Source: Amoebophrya sp. A120 (lineage: Eukaryota; Sar; Dinophyceae; Syndiniales; Amoebophryaceae). From it: 64,000 nucleotides of DNA. Below the pieces are notes generated by a model. It saw nothing but the letters and a program-made list of their open reading frames with translations, was not told the DNA's origin and did no database searches. The translations under genes and the position numbers were made by a program. Of this stretch, positions 9,956 through 21,000 are shown piece by piece (positions within the stretch are counted from its first letter, which is position 1; each line of letters opens with the position of its first letter). The DNA is taken from positions 440,475 to 504,474 of the forward strand of contig CAJINV010000019.1 in NCBI GenBank assembly GCA_905178155.1, written 5' to 3'.

Positions 9956-12283
9956 TCATTCCGCCTCCTGGGCGGCGCTGATTTTCAGCGTTTCAAACAC
10001 ATTCTGGCACTTCTGCACCTCCCGGTACCGGTATCTCGGTGGCGTATCCACCATTTCAATCTCTTTTCGGTAAATCCTCTCCGCCCCGTCCGTTGGGAGC
10101 GTGACAATCTCCGGGATGTGCAGGGCGTGTTGTTCTTGTTCATCCACCTGCGCATGACCTACTACTACTTGCGACGGAGGTATGGCTTTTTCTTTTGCTT
10201 TGAGATCCGAGAGACCACTTGTCCCCGTCGTAGAAAATGATACCGGCGAACTTGGATTCTGACCTGCTTGTCCCGTTACCGCCGGCGTAGTGTGTTTCTT
10301 GGCGCTCATCGGTAACACCGGGGCAGCAGTCCGCTGAAAAGGCGTGAGGGGGGTAAAGCCGTGCCGGCGGCCGCTAGTGTTCATGTGCATCTGACTGTAA
10401 AACGACCCGCCGGCGCGCTGAAAAAGCAGTGGCTGTGGGTCGTTGCTCATGAATCTTTGTGGCCGAGAGGGGTTTTCGAGCGCTGCACTCGTCTCCCGCG
10501 CCGCGTCGAATTCCCCATCATCTGCAACAGCTGAACCCAATGCCAATAGCTGCGCCTTGGCCACTTCTGGAAACACGGACGTCTTCTGCTTCGGCAATGG
10601 ACGACCAGCTCTCACGACCAGCGGAGATGAAATTCTATTATTTGTGGACCCAACTGCACGGAACCGCAGGTGGATGCTGTTCGGAAACAGCTCCCGCTCC
10701 CCGACCAAATCGCCGATAAACTGACGGGGGGAGAAGAAGGCGAGGTCTTCTACTGGCTCGACGAGATCCTCCCCTTGATGTTCCCGCGGCGTGTAGAAAA
10801 CATCTTCAAGGTCGGAACCACTAGGATTTCCTGCTTTCGTCACCAGTAGATCGGTGCGTGCTACCAAAGAAAGCCTTCTCGGATCAGCAAGTTCATCCTG
10901 ACAAAGGCCGCCAGAATCAGTATGATCATCCTGATCTGCTGCTGCACTCCCGGCCGCCTCCGACGAAAACAAGAACTGACGCGCGGTACTAGTGGTTTCG
11001 GTTCTACTTGATGTTCTGTCAACCCCATTTTTAGCAGGTGCTGCTGCTACTTGTCCTCCATCGCCATTTGCATTTTCTGAAGGCGGGTGCTCGGGGCCAG
11101 TAGACTTCTGTTCGTTGCTTGTGTCGTCCCACCGGTTTTGGTCGTCGCCAAAAGCGAATCGCAGTTTTTTGTAGCCATTATTGCACACCACCATCCCGCC
11201 CGGCACTGTGCTTGCAGTTACCGGCGCCACCAGGTCCGCGAGAACATCAAGTGTGGCGCAAGAATTTTCGCTCGCAAAATAACCACTACGGCTTTCATTC
11301 GAATTTTCATCTGCAGTTGGAACAATACTAGTTCGTTCGCGATGCATTTCGTCCTGTTCCAAAGACGCACTTCTTCTCCCAGCGATATCTACTGCTTCCG
11401 ATTGGCCCTGCTGCGGAGGTCCATCGCTTCCTTGAGTCTCGTCGTGCAGATCCAGCCCGAAGGTGCTATTGCCTGCTTGTTTTGGCATCACCTGAGCCGC
11501 CTCTGGTCGTTGATCCGCCTCGGCTCTGTCCACAGAGAGCGGCCTGTCGACCACTTGTTGTACTACAACAGCCTCAATACGACCGGTGGAGCCGATTGAG
11601 TTTTCCTCTTCGTCTTCGTGAAGACCTTTTGCTTTTGTATACAGTCGCTCGGTAGGAGCTTCATCCCCCGAAGAACTACGGCGTGTGGGAATCTTTAAAG
11701 CACAAGCAGGAGACGGGCTCTCCAGCAGCAGTGTCGTTTTATTGCTGTACTCCCCGCCGCCGGGGCTGTTCGTCTTCCCGTTCTGGAGATTCTTTTTCTT
11801 CCGCCTCAACCCGAGTTCCTGCAATAGCTCTTCTCGCCAGGTTTTCGGCGACGCACGCAGCTTCTTCAACAGGACCGCATGGTGCTCTCGCTTGATCATG
11901 CCATCTTTTCCTTTCTGCTCCTCCCCGCAGCCTTGTCTTCGTGGTGTGGTTCTCGTCATTTCTGCGCGAGTTTGTTTCCTTGCTCCGCTTTTGGATAAAG
12001 ATGAAGTGGCGTTTTTAGTGTAGTCGGCAGGTGGCCCAGTTTCTTCTTGCACACGAAGTAGACCACCTCGCTGTATGTCAGTATCGTGCCGGCCTTGAAG
12101 ACAAGTCGCCCTCGACTCCTGCGCACTACGTACTGCCACTAGCGGTCTCGCAATCGTAGTTTGCCGCCAAACTGAGATGGCGGGCTTTCTCTGTGCGGCC
12201 TCGACTCGCATTTTGCAAGTTCTACCCAGGAGGTGAGTTGTCTTGCTAGATGGGCGGCTATCAAGAAGCTGCGACACAAACAA
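9956..12283 (-). CDS. Unknown 775-residue low-complexity protein
   Basis: Long intronless frame. ATG at 12283 is the most upstream; an in-frame ATG at about 12211 (MRVEAAQRK) is an alternative. The protein is polar and acidic with Ser/Thr/Gly/Glu-rich stretches, no membrane segment and no signal peptide. Slightly more ordered patches are GMVVCNNGYKKLRFAFGDDQ, DLAFFSPRQFIGDLVGEREL and the C-terminal IYRKEIEMVDTPPRYRYREV. Several TP and SP sites (VFYTPRE, HGFTPLTPF) suggest a phosphoprotein. No family recognised. Confidence 0.7.
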   Translation of the reverse strand: MFVSQLLDSRPSSKTTHLLGRTCKMRVEAAQRKPAISVWRQTTIARPLVAVRSAQESRATCLQGRHDTDIQRGGLLRVQEETGPPADYTKNATSSLSKSGARKQTRAEMTRTTPRRQGCGEEQKGKDGMIKREHHAVLLKKLRASPKTWREELLQELGLRRKKKNLQNGKTNSPGGGEYSNKTTLLLESPSPACALKIPTRRSSSGDEAPTERLYTKAKGLHEDEEENSIGSTGRIEAVVVQQVVDRPLSVDRAEADQRPEAAQVMPKQAGNSTFGLDLHDETQGSDGPPQQGQSEAVDIAGRRSASLEQDEMHRERTSIVPTADENSNESRSGYFASENSCATLDVLADLVAPVTASTVPGGMVVCNNGYKKLRFAFGDDQNRWDDTSNEQKSTGPEHPPSENANGDGGQVAAAPAKNGVDRTSSRTETTSTARQFLFSSEAAGSAAADQDDHTDSGGLCQDELADPRRLSLVARTDLLVTKAGNPSGSDLEDVFYTPREHQGEDLVEPVEDLAFFSPRQFIGDLVGERELFPNSIHLRFRAVGSTNNRISSPLVVRAGRPLPKQKTSVFPEVAKAQLLALGSAVADDGEFDAARETSAALENPSRPQRFMSNDPQPLLFQRAGGSFYSQMHMNTSGRRHGFTPLTPFQRTAAPVLPMSAKKHTTPAVTGQAGQNPSSPVSFSTTGTSGLSDLKAKEKAIPPSQVVVGHAQVDEQEQHALHIPEIVTLPTDGAERIYRKEIEMVDTPPRYRYREVQKCQNVFETLKISAAQEAE

Positions 12284-13880
12284 GTGATTATTTCACACGA
12301 TGCCACCTACCGGCAGTAACAAGAGCAGGAGTGCATCTAGCCATGCCGGTGGAGAGATAAGAAGCAAGTACTTAATACACACTTACAGACCGGGTAAGCA
12401 TCTATTTTCAAAACCTGCTGCTCTCATTCATAGGTAATTCTTTTTAGTCGACCCATAAAACGATGAAGTAAAACGGGAACTACGGCTGAAGACGTGAATT
12501 AGACGATACAACGCAGGGGCTCTGTAGTCGCATCTGCAGGCACGATAAAGGACGAACAGTCGCCGACTAGAAGGCTTCAACAAAGACAACTGACACGGAC
12601 GAAGGTCACGGAACGAGCGAAACGGCGTACCAAGCGAGAGAGAACGGCAAGAGCAAACTGCTTTGCGCACTGGCGTGGAAAGAAGATACGATGATGAAGC
12701 CGCAGCTTTCTTGCATAGCATAGAACGACAACGAGAGATGGTAGATAATACAAACAAGAACTCTAGAAGAAGTACAAGACGACGAAAACAGCAACACCAC
12801 CAACGCGCTCGCCCGAAGCAGCAACTGTGTTTGTTTCAGAATAATTTGCATGGGGAACTGGTCATGTGAAGCGACGGCATACCGGGTTGCGGAATACCAG
12901 CGTCGTCTTCATCCGTCTTTCATCGGGCTCCGATCTGAATTCTTGGGTCGTCGGGGGGACTACAGAGTACGAAATCCTTTCTTGTCATTCTCCTGCATAA
13001 GGCAGATGTAGTTCTTCGGATTCCGCTTCTGTTTCATCCTCCACACGGACTGTTTTTTCATGCAACGTGGATCAGCAAGAAGCAACGTAGGGGACAAAAA
13101 GTTCTACGTTGTCTTCAAGCGGAAGCGTGGAAATAAATGTTGCATGAAACTCACGAGCTGTTCGCGCGGTATTCTCTGTGGGAAAGGGGGGGGGTTCATA
13201 ATGTACTAGCGGGTGCGGCGGGATGTCTGAGGTTGCTCGGGAATATTATGGGGGTGAAACTACGATTACGTTTACGAAAGATATTAATCACAGAGGGAAC
13301 AAGGCACATAACAACGGTTGATTTACATTCTCCTCTTCTTTCACCTAAATGCGCGAAAAAAAATTGTTACTGTAAAAAATGTGGATCTTAGTAAGTCTTT
13401 TCAGAAAGCAGTGCATGCGAAGTCTTGTTGTAATTGTGAACGTGCTGTTGAAAAAGCAGTTGCAACTGTGAAAAAAATTTGAAAGAGAAAAAAGCCAACG
13501 TACTATATTGAAAAGTGACACTGAAAAAAATGCGAAGAGTCATAGTGCGAGTTTTCTTACGTTTGTGCGGCATGTAAAAATGCTTAACTGTACAGCTTTC
13601 GTTTGTTCGAGTTGAAAAAACTTTTTCTTTCGAAAGAAGTTATAAACGGACTAAAGCGTGAAGCTCTAGAGAGAGCAGCTAGTTTTTGTCTGTTCTGCTT
13701 TTGCTTTTTGCTTCATGCCTAAAGCATGAAGCAAAAAAATTTTGTTCTCTTCTACTTTCTTCTTTCATCCCTCTCCGACAACGACGAGCATCTCAGCGTT
13801 AGCAGCATTGAAATTCCGGGGCTCGGTATCCATGAAAAAAACTATTGCGTAGTACATGCCTCAGGTTGATGCACACGTTA
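12284..13880. other. Intergenic, with one strong hairpin
   Basis: No supported gene. A perfect 14-bp stem lies at 13705-13718 and 13724-13737 with a 5-nt loop, arms TTTTTGCTTCATGC and its complement. The stretch 13330-13760 is AT-rich with A and T runs. From about 13.9 kb the repeat island begins. Confidence 0.5.
13705..13737. repeat. Perfect 14-bp hairpin
   Basis: Inverted repeat TTTTTGCTTCATGC with 5-nt loop CTAAA. It could form a stem in RNA of either strand; function unknown. Confidence 0.6.
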
Positions 13881-13933
13881 GGTCAACGCTTGGACTCCTG
13901 AAACAACGTCCAGCATAGCAGTACCGATTCAGT

Positions 13934-13981
13934 GTCCTGCGTCATCGGAGTTGATGTTGCAAGCTGTGGTGAGCACGAGTG
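13934..13981 (+). repeat. Dispersed 45-bp module, copy 1
   Basis: Core TGCGTCATCGGAGTTGATG followed by TTGCAAGC and a TGGTG(A/C)GCACGAG end. Further copies begin near 15127, 15953 and 17887, and shortened copies lie in the tandem array at 16911-17160. Confidence 0.7.
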
Positions 13982-14194
13982 AGAACAGGAAGCGGCGCGC
14001 CGGGCGGTAATAGAGAAAATATCCGGGAAAAAGTGGGAGCAGAACGGCAGGAACGGGTCGTCGTGGCGGGTGTTAGGCGATAACAGCGCAGAAGCGATCG
14101 ACTTTGTGGCGGACAGCACCTCCTTCTGTGAGAATACGGGCAAGGAAGAATGGAAAGGAGAGGGAGCCTGGTTTGCGAAGCAGGCTGATGGGAC

Positions 14195-15265
14195 GTGGGA
14201 GGTTGTCAGGGGAGGTTAACCCCAGCGCATCTCCTACTTCCCCAGAACAAGGGAACAACACACGCACAATCCACGACTTATCGAATTTGTCTCAGAGAGT
14301 TTTATTGTAACGAGACGAGGCGCGACTACAACATTGCGACGGACGTCCACCCCGCGTATTTCGCTAACGCGGTGACGCCCCCGGTGCAGACTAACAAACT
14401 AGGACCTGAAGAAAGAATAACTGGTCTGCGCGGCCTTGTCGCTAGCGTGGACAATCTCTTGCACAAGCCCGCGCACGTCATCGCGACGTGCATTGACGAC
14501 CGGGGCCAGGCCTTCAAAGTCGACATGGCTCGGGACGTGCACGGCAGCGACAACCTGGCGCGCATGTTGGATGCGCTCAAAAAGTACGAAGAGCACATCT
14601 TCAGATCCCGCATGCGACAATATTCGTCGAAGGCAAAATTTGAAGCGATGGCTGGAAACCCATCCTGGCGCGTGAGCCAGACGCCTACCGTGGAAGGAAG
14701 AAAACACCTGGCCAGGCTCTCCGAGCTCCTGGCTCAGCATTTTGCGCCGTTCGGCAACGCGCCAACCGTCAAGCCGTCGGTAATTATGGTCGGCTACACC
14801 CTGGCAACGGATATGTCTATGTCAAACGCGCTCTGGAACTCCATCGGGGCGCGCATCGGGTGGAGTAGAATCAAAGCCGAGCTGCAAGCGTGGGCGGCTT
14901 TGCGCCGCCTAACGGGGCCGGAGCTGCGGTTGCTGATTCTCTGGAGTTTTTTATCAGCTTCTTCATATTTCATGCCGCTGTGCGCGGCAGTATGGAATGA
15001 CAGGACTTGGTCCCGTTTCTGCTTTTTTCTAGGGCACTCCATCGCCGGTCTGATCGGCCTGGGGCCGGAGGAGTACAAGGCGCTGGCGTCGGCGAAGTTG
15101 ATGTTGCTCGGCAAGGTACTGGCGCTGTCCTGCGTCATCGGAGTTGATGTTGCAAGCGATGGTGCGCACGAGCGCGCACTTCTATACGAGCGCGACCTGG
15201 GTTCCACGCCAACGAGGACCGATTTTTTTGCGAGGAGCATGTACGGTCAAAGAATTCCGAGTTGA
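14195..15265 (+). CDS. Unknown 356-residue ORF in a repeat island
   Basis: Plus-strand frame, against the direction of the surrounding genes. The central part looks protein-like: RGLVASVDNLLHKPAHVIAT, DLARMLDALKKYEE-type helices near 14550 (NLARMLDALKKYEEHIF), KPSVIMVGYTLATDMSMSNA and a hydrophobic stretch LRLLILWSFLSASSYFMPLC. The first 40 residues are less convincing, so the true start may be later. The dispersed 45-bp module is read through near the C-terminus (ALSCVIGVDVAS). It may be an uncharacterised element protein; no transposase or polymerase motif is visible. Confidence 0.4.
   Translation: MGGCQGRLTPAHLLLPQNKGTTHAQSTTYRICLREFYCNETRRDYNIATDVHPAYFANAVTPPVQTNKLGPEERITGLRGLVASVDNLLHKPAHVIATCIDDRGQAFKVDMARDVHGSDNLARMLDALKKYEEHIFRSRMRQYSSKAKFEAMAGNPSWRVSQTPTVEGRKHLARLSELLAQHFAPFGNAPTVKPSVIMVGYTLATDMSMSNALWNSIGARIGWSRIKAELQAWAALRRLTGPELRLLILWSFLSASSYFMPLCAAVWNDRTWSRFCFFLGHSIAGLIGLGPEEYKALASAKLMLLGKVLALSCVIGVDVASDGAHERALLYERDLGSTPTRTDFFARSMYGQRIPS
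15127..15177 (+). repeat. Dispersed 45-bp module, copy 2
   Basis: Same core as at 13934, with the variant end GCGATGGTGCGCACGAGCGC that it shares with the copy at 17887. Confidence 0.7.
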
Positions 15266-16200
15266 TTGACATGTCAAGCCTATGATTGACCGGAAAGGAA
15301 GCATATGACTGACCGGACAAGCCCAGGGGCCGGTCATCCGGGTGACTCCCAGGCATGACGGAGTGATGAATGCTGCGGCGGGATCACAGATGAAAACGGA
15401 GGCGAAATCGACCATGCCGTGCTGTCTGAAGAGGAACACTGTGCCGGTAGGGCACCCACCGAGTGGACGTAATCCAGGACCCGGGCAGGCGACACCTGGA
15501 TAAACCCCAGAAAGCAGTACGCTTACCGTCTACATTAGCGAACTAATAGGCTCGGCGGAGGTGGCATATGGGTTGCGAAAACCCGCCGGCTGCGCAGCGG
15601 AATTCCGATGAAGAAGGAACCACAGATCAGAAAAGATAGTGATACAAAGGCCGAGTGGCCCTGGGTGCCAGTGGTGCACAAAGAGCGGCCTGCCGCGCTG
15701 CAAGAAGTAGATGCAGCTGCATCAACAAGGGCAAGGCAGAGTGAGCAAACCGATGCTAGCAACGAAAGCGATCGGTAGCGTGGAATGAAAATTGCTACAA
15801 GATGTGCCTGTGCTGTTGTGATGCTGATGCCCAAGATCGCTGCACGACAATAAGAAGTTCCTCTTCGACGCGAGGACGTTTCGCGAGGCATGAATGGGGT
15901 AGGGGGTGGTTCCTTCGGGGTCCTGTTCGGGCCCACGAGCATACCAATTCAGTGTCCTGCGTCATCGGAGTTGATGTTGCAAGCTGTGGTGAGCACGATA
16001 CTAAGTGGAATTTTCTGGGAATTGGGAAAATTGAAAAAAAATCGTCCCTCCATCGCTGCCTCACTATATCAAGAAGCACCGTTGACACACGCTGCCCCGG
16101 CCGGATCTGTTCGCGCTGCAGGGAGGGCGTCTGGATGTCCTTCCTGGGAAGGCCGCCGCCCTGTAGGCGTGTTGCACCAAGCCAATGTTATACGACTAAA
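15266..16200. other. Repeat-island sequence without a supported gene
   Basis: Holds module copy 3 (15953-15998). A long open frame runs from 15802 into the GC-rich block, but its composition follows the repeat, not a protein. Confidence 0.4.
15953..15998 (+). repeat. Dispersed 45-bp module, copy 3
   Basis: Same core and same CTGTGGTGAGCACGA end as copy 1. Confidence 0.7.
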
Positions 16201-16429
16201 AGCCCGGGCAGCATGCGGCGGGGCGTCCCAGATTTAGCCCTTGCAATGGCTAGGGGTCGCTTTTACCTAGGGGCCCCACGCCCGGCCCCTGCGCCTTCCA
16301 ATATTTCGACGAATTGCCGAAGGAGCACCCTAGCGAAGATGCCACAGCCGACCTCAACTCAGGCACTTGGTTTGCCGCCTCAGGTGCGGTTTCAGATGAT
16401 TCACACCACCAATCACGATGGCTCTGCGC

Positions 16430-16805
16430 GTTTTCAATTTTCCGGGAAAACTCGGGAGGGGGGGGCGGAGGGGGGGTCCGGAGGGGCCCTGAATGGGGGG
16501 GCGGTTGGGGGGCTCCAAATCGTGTCCGTGCCGTCGTGCTTCCAATTTTCCGGGAAAACTCCGAGAAGCCCCCCCCGCGGGAGGGTCTGGGACGCCCCCC
16601 CCCCGGAGGCCTCCGGCCCAGAAAGTGGGCCACTTTCCATGCGAAAAAGTGGGGTCGAATGGGGTTCTTTAGCTCGTGCTTCGAATTTTCCGGGAAAATC
16701 CAAAAGGGGGCCAAAAGGGGGCCCGGCCGTGGCCGCCTGGCGCGCTCGAAAAGGCGCGCCCGAGAGGCCGCGTCCGCTCCTGCTAGGAATTTTCCGGGAA
16801 AAAAA
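16430..16805. repeat. GC-rich block with four AATTTTCCGGGAAAA boxes
   Basis: The 15-mer AATTTTCCGGGAAAA occurs at 16436, 16544, 16684 and 16788, spaced 108, 140 and 104 bp. Between the boxes are G or C runs and otherwise diverged sequence. The box is a near-palindrome. Open frames here are by-products of GC content. Confidence 0.75.
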
Positions 16806-16910
16806 AAGAGGGCGCAAACGCTGGCGAGTGCTAGCACCTTGGTGGAGCCGCGCTGCTGGTGTTTTTGAATTGCTGCAGCTGTGAGCTTTGCTAAGTTGCG
16901 CGCCCACAAG

Positions 16911-17160
16911 GGAATCACCAATAAAATCATCATGAGAAATAGGAGTTGATGTCCTGCGTCTTCGGAGTTGATGTCCTGTCCCTTGACAAGGGAATCACCA
17001 ATAAAATCATCATGAGAAATAGGAGTTGATGTCCTGCGTCTTCGGAGTTGATGTCCTGTCCCTTGACAAGGGAATCACCAATAAAATCATCATGAGAAAT
17101 AGGAGTTGATGTCCTGCGTCTTCGGAGTTGATGTTGCAAGCTGTGGTGAGCACGAGCACG
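16911..17160 (+). repeat. 80-bp tandem repeat, three copies
   Basis: Units begin with GGAATCACCAATAAAATCAT at 16911, 16991 and 17071. Each includes GGAGTTGATGTCCTG words related to the dispersed 45-bp module. The third unit runs directly into a full module end (TTGCAAGCTGTGGTGAGCACGAG in two parts) just before the spliced-leader match. Confidence 0.9.
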
Positions 17161-17161
17161 A

Positions 17162-17183
17162 GCCGTAGCCATTTTGGCTCAAG
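17162..17183 (+). ncRNA. Dinoflagellate spliced-leader sequence (SL gene or SL relic)
   Basis: Perfect match to the 22-nt dinoflagellate spliced leader: a G at 17162, then CCGTAGCCATTTTGG and CTCAAG ending at 17183. By established knowledge this leader is trans-spliced to nuclear mRNAs of dinoflagellates. The next bases are GAGCC, not the GT donor expected of an SL RNA gene. The match could therefore be a relic of a reverse-transcribed mRNA, or an SL RNA gene with an unusual donor. TTGGCTC-AAG-GAGCCAA makes a 7-bp stem across the 3' end, and a GC hairpin follows at about 17210-17240. Confidence 0.8.
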
Positions 17184-18064
17184 GAGCCAACTTAGTAGAA
17201 ACCCGTCGAGAGCGGGGCCCTCTGCACGGGGCCCCTGGAGAGTATGTGTAGGCAGCCGGGTGCAGCCGGCTGCGCCCTAGATTGTAAGAAAGGGAAAAAC
17301 AAGATGTAACAGTAGGGGTTTCTCCCCCTACTGCCGGTTTGACAATATTCTGCACGACACGCTGGCGGGCAGGTTGTGCGGGGTGGGAGCGTCAGTTCGG
17401 TAACTGGATGCCCTCTTTGTGTCGCGCGCGCGGTGGCGCGCCGAGATCTGCGCGTGAACGAGGGGAGGTTGCTAGTGCGCGCAGGGCACGGATGGACGAT
17501 ACCGCTAGGCAGGTGGAGGACCTGCAGCAAACCGCATCCGGTCAGCGTATGATATGATGTCATGGGTAGCGCTCTTGATTGGTGTAGAGACAAGCTAATG
17601 CGACACTGCAAGAGAATATGTAAATTTGCATGAGCACGAACTGCTGCGCAATTGCGGAGCTTTTGCGAAGTGTAGTTGAAGGCTTTAACCCGAGGCGCGA
17701 ACGCACGGCCTTGCTCACCTCGAAGCAACCAAGATAAATTTTAGACAGAACGGCCACCAGGGCGCGTTGCTCCATTTTTCTGGATCTTTGTTTGACCTTA
17801 TGAATTGCCTAGCTCGCATGCTATGATGGCCCTGGTGACTTAAAAAGGGCACAAAAAAGGGTCCCAAAAGTGCTATTTTTCTGTTTCTTCCGTCATCGGA
17901 GTTGATGTTGCAAGCGATGGTGCGCACGAGCGCGCATCTTTAGAAGTGAATGAATATTCATCACGGTCAGGTGGCGCGCGAAAAGGCTACGATTACAAAA
18001 GTGGTAGCTACACCTCACATGCCAAGTGTGCGGCTATTGAGGAACAAGCACAAGGTGCTGCGAG
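17184..18064. other. Sequence downstream of the SL match, no gene seen
   Basis: Contains short hairpins (CGGGGCCC...GGGGCCCC near 17213, CAGCCGG...CCGGCTG near 17251, GTAGGGG...CCCCTAC near 17311) and a further copy of the dispersed 45-bp module at 17887-17935. No supported protein. Confidence 0.4.
17887..17935 (+). repeat. Dispersed 45-bp module, copy 4
   Basis: Core CGTCATCGGAGTTGATG and end GCGATGGTGCGCACGAGCGC, as in copy 2. Confidence 0.7.
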
Positions 18065-21000
18065 TTAATATAAAAGTGCTGCACCGACGTGACGATCCAT
18101 ACAAAGCTGGACTACACACAGTTTTTTTTTCTTGGTTACTGCACCGAGATTCTGCTCCCCACCAGCACCAGGGCCAGGTTGTTCCCCTCCTCCTCCTCCT
18201 CCGTCGACCACTTTCGCCGCCGGTGTAAATTTTGCTTCTTTGCAAAAAAGTACGCTCAGCGTTTCGTTGCCGGCAGCGGTGGGCGCGCTGTCGTACTGGG
18301 CTTGCGTGTGAAGTTTGCATTTCTCGTCCTCCGCCGAGTACGAAAAAACCGCACACTCCGGGCGCTTTGCGCCGCAAACAGTCGCGCACGAGTCGAGGTT
18401 CACCTGGCCGTCTGGGCTTGCCGCCATGTGCTCACTCGGGCTTCTCGTATCCACTGCAAATAAGGATGTCTATTGGGTCTGTGAATAGGGAAGGATTTGG
18501 CATGCCTGGCGGGCACGTGGTCTCTTCTAGATGCATCTGTCATGCCTGCATGCCTGCTTCCGAAAAGCGCAATCCTGTTTTTTTTTTATCATGCAGCTTG
18601 TCAAACACGCCACAATTCATCACGCTTGCCGGTGTATTAATGTTGAAGTTGAAGTGACGAATTAGGATTAGCCTCATAACAACATTTTTTCAGACCCAGA
18701 GGACAAGTAATTTGCAATGAATATTTCGCCTCCACGATTTTCTCGTAGGTCACGGTGCCGGTAGCAACCTCGGTTGGCGTATGCACTGCAAATCTGTCTG
18801 GGTCTGGAAGGTTCTGAAACATGTCATGCACGTTTTGCATTAGCCATGGTGTCAGTGATGCACGCCCTAGCATCACAGATTTTTTGAGGGCTTCTTGATG
18901 CCTATTCCGCATGACAAATGCCCTCTCCACATAGCAAAAATTACACTCCCTTATTGCTGCTCATGCAATACAGATTTTTTTGGAATCCGAACGCTGCATC
19001 ACAAGTTGCCTTCTTCCAGACCCAGACATATTTGCATTTGATATGGCGCAGACGGGCACTCGGGCGTCACGGTGCTCACAACAGTATGCAGTTCAAATAC
19101 CGATCAGGACTCTCGAAGCGGATTCGAATTTATTTGAAGATCGCTGCTTGTACATAATCTAGTACAACTTCATGTAGATTTTCAACAAATCTGAAAATCG
19201 TCCCGACAAGTAGATCGGCGGAGAGGAGTGAGCAGTGAGAGAATGACTTATCCACCAACTGACGGGATCATTACTAGCGGGAACAATCTGTAGATGATGC
19301 GTCTATTTAAGTATTTATAATTTATCCCAATGGCCCTAATCTCCTATTTGCATTGCATAATCAACAGTGGTGCTTGAGGTGTCGGTTGTGTTGTTCCCAG
19401 TCGTGTTCGTCCCAGTCGTGTATCCTGATTCAAAACATCGTCCCCACCCTATTTCTCTTGTACGTTCTTCTGCTACACACAATTTATCAAGTGGAATCAA
19501 GAAGGTCAGTACGCAGAGCAAGTCTGGGTCCGCAGCGTGGCAGCGCCTCGCTCGCGCGGCCGCAGCACTACCTTGCGTCCTCGTTTTTGACTTGATTTAT
19601 TTTGGGACAACATACGACCCCTAGAAGTTGAAGTACTTCTCTGGGCAAACGACACCCCAGCTGGCCTCGTCTCGTGAGGATCTAGTACTATTCTAAGTTC
19701 CGCATGAAAGGAGCAGTAAGTTCTGGTGGGCCGCGTGACGCAATACCAACGAGAACGATGAACAACCTATACTAGGAAATAGACTGGCGGGGACGTTTAT
19801 TTCATGGGGGATACGGTTCCGTCGCTTGGCTCCGGGGTCGCAGGAGGCGCGGCCGTAGAAGTTGATATCAAATGCAAATGCGTCTGGGTCTGAAAGATTG
19901 CAGCTGTTTGTAATGCCGCTTTTGCATGCCCAAAAAAGTCTGGTATGCAAGCACTAGTGCCACAGTTCGCTCTACCTCTGCAAGAGCTGTACGATTTTAC
20001 GCCGCATGAGCATTCCGCTCGCAGCGTGGCCAAAAATTCCGGCCTTTTGCTCGTCTTCGTCATGCATGTTGACAGATCTGTATTTTTCTGTCATCGGCAG
20101 AGAGCACCACAAGTTTGCACCTTTCAAAACCCAGACAGCTGCACATTTGCAATGCATAGTTGGACAGGCCCCACAGTAGCGGCTGATGCCCTTCCAGTCC
20201 CCCGCATGGCCGACCTTTTTCGAAAGAGTCAGGCTGTTCCCGTTTGCGAAGTCGTCAGCTTCACCAGCCGCGGAGCTGTACAGGGCGCAGGAGCGCTTCC
20301 CGGCTGGATTGTTTTCCCGGGGTTCGTACTCCGCAAACCCGACACAGTTTGGCGCCCCTGTGCACAAAGCTTTGCATTCATCGTGCGCTTTGTCTGGAGC
20401 GTATTGAGGGCTGAGCAGAACCAAATCGGCGAACGCGGGACTGATTTTCACCCAGCAGTTCTGGTCTTCGCCGTCGGCCAGCAACGTCTTAAATGTCCCG
20501 CAGTCCTCAACACCTCCTGCCCCGCACTCCGGCAGCCAGACGCTGCTTTTTTCTGCGCACGTGTCCTCCGCCGCCGAACAGGTCCCGCAGTACCGACTGA
20601 TGCCCTTCCACTCGTACGGGGACGTAGCGGAGGGTACCAGTTGGAGGTCGTTCCCCGATGTGATTGCATTGTTCGCATCATTGGTCCTCAGCACGCCGCA
20701 CAGGTCCGCACCGTACTGCACGATGCCGGCGCACTCGTCGCCCAGCTCGACGCAGGCGGCCTCGCAGCCTTCGCGAGAGTGCTGGGACCATCCTGTAGCG
20801 GTCGCCGCGGGAGGCACAGTCAGTCCGCTTTGGGTCACGTCAACCATGCATTGGTTGCTCTCTCCCAGGTCACTCATATCCATGAACGTGCCGCAGTCGA
20901 CGTCGGACCCGCCGCAGCTCGGCAGCCAGCCGTTGCTGTTTGCAACGCATGGCTCGATGCACTCGTATATCGCGTCGCAGGGGGAAATGCCTCTGTCTTG

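Noticed and set aside
15802-16884. 360-residue plus-strand open frame
   Set aside because: It runs through the GC-rich block with G and C runs and repeat boxes. Several other frames are open at the same time.
17192-17728. 178-residue minus-strand frame after the spliced-leader match
   Set aside because: It reads through three RNA-like hairpins and has no recognisable features.
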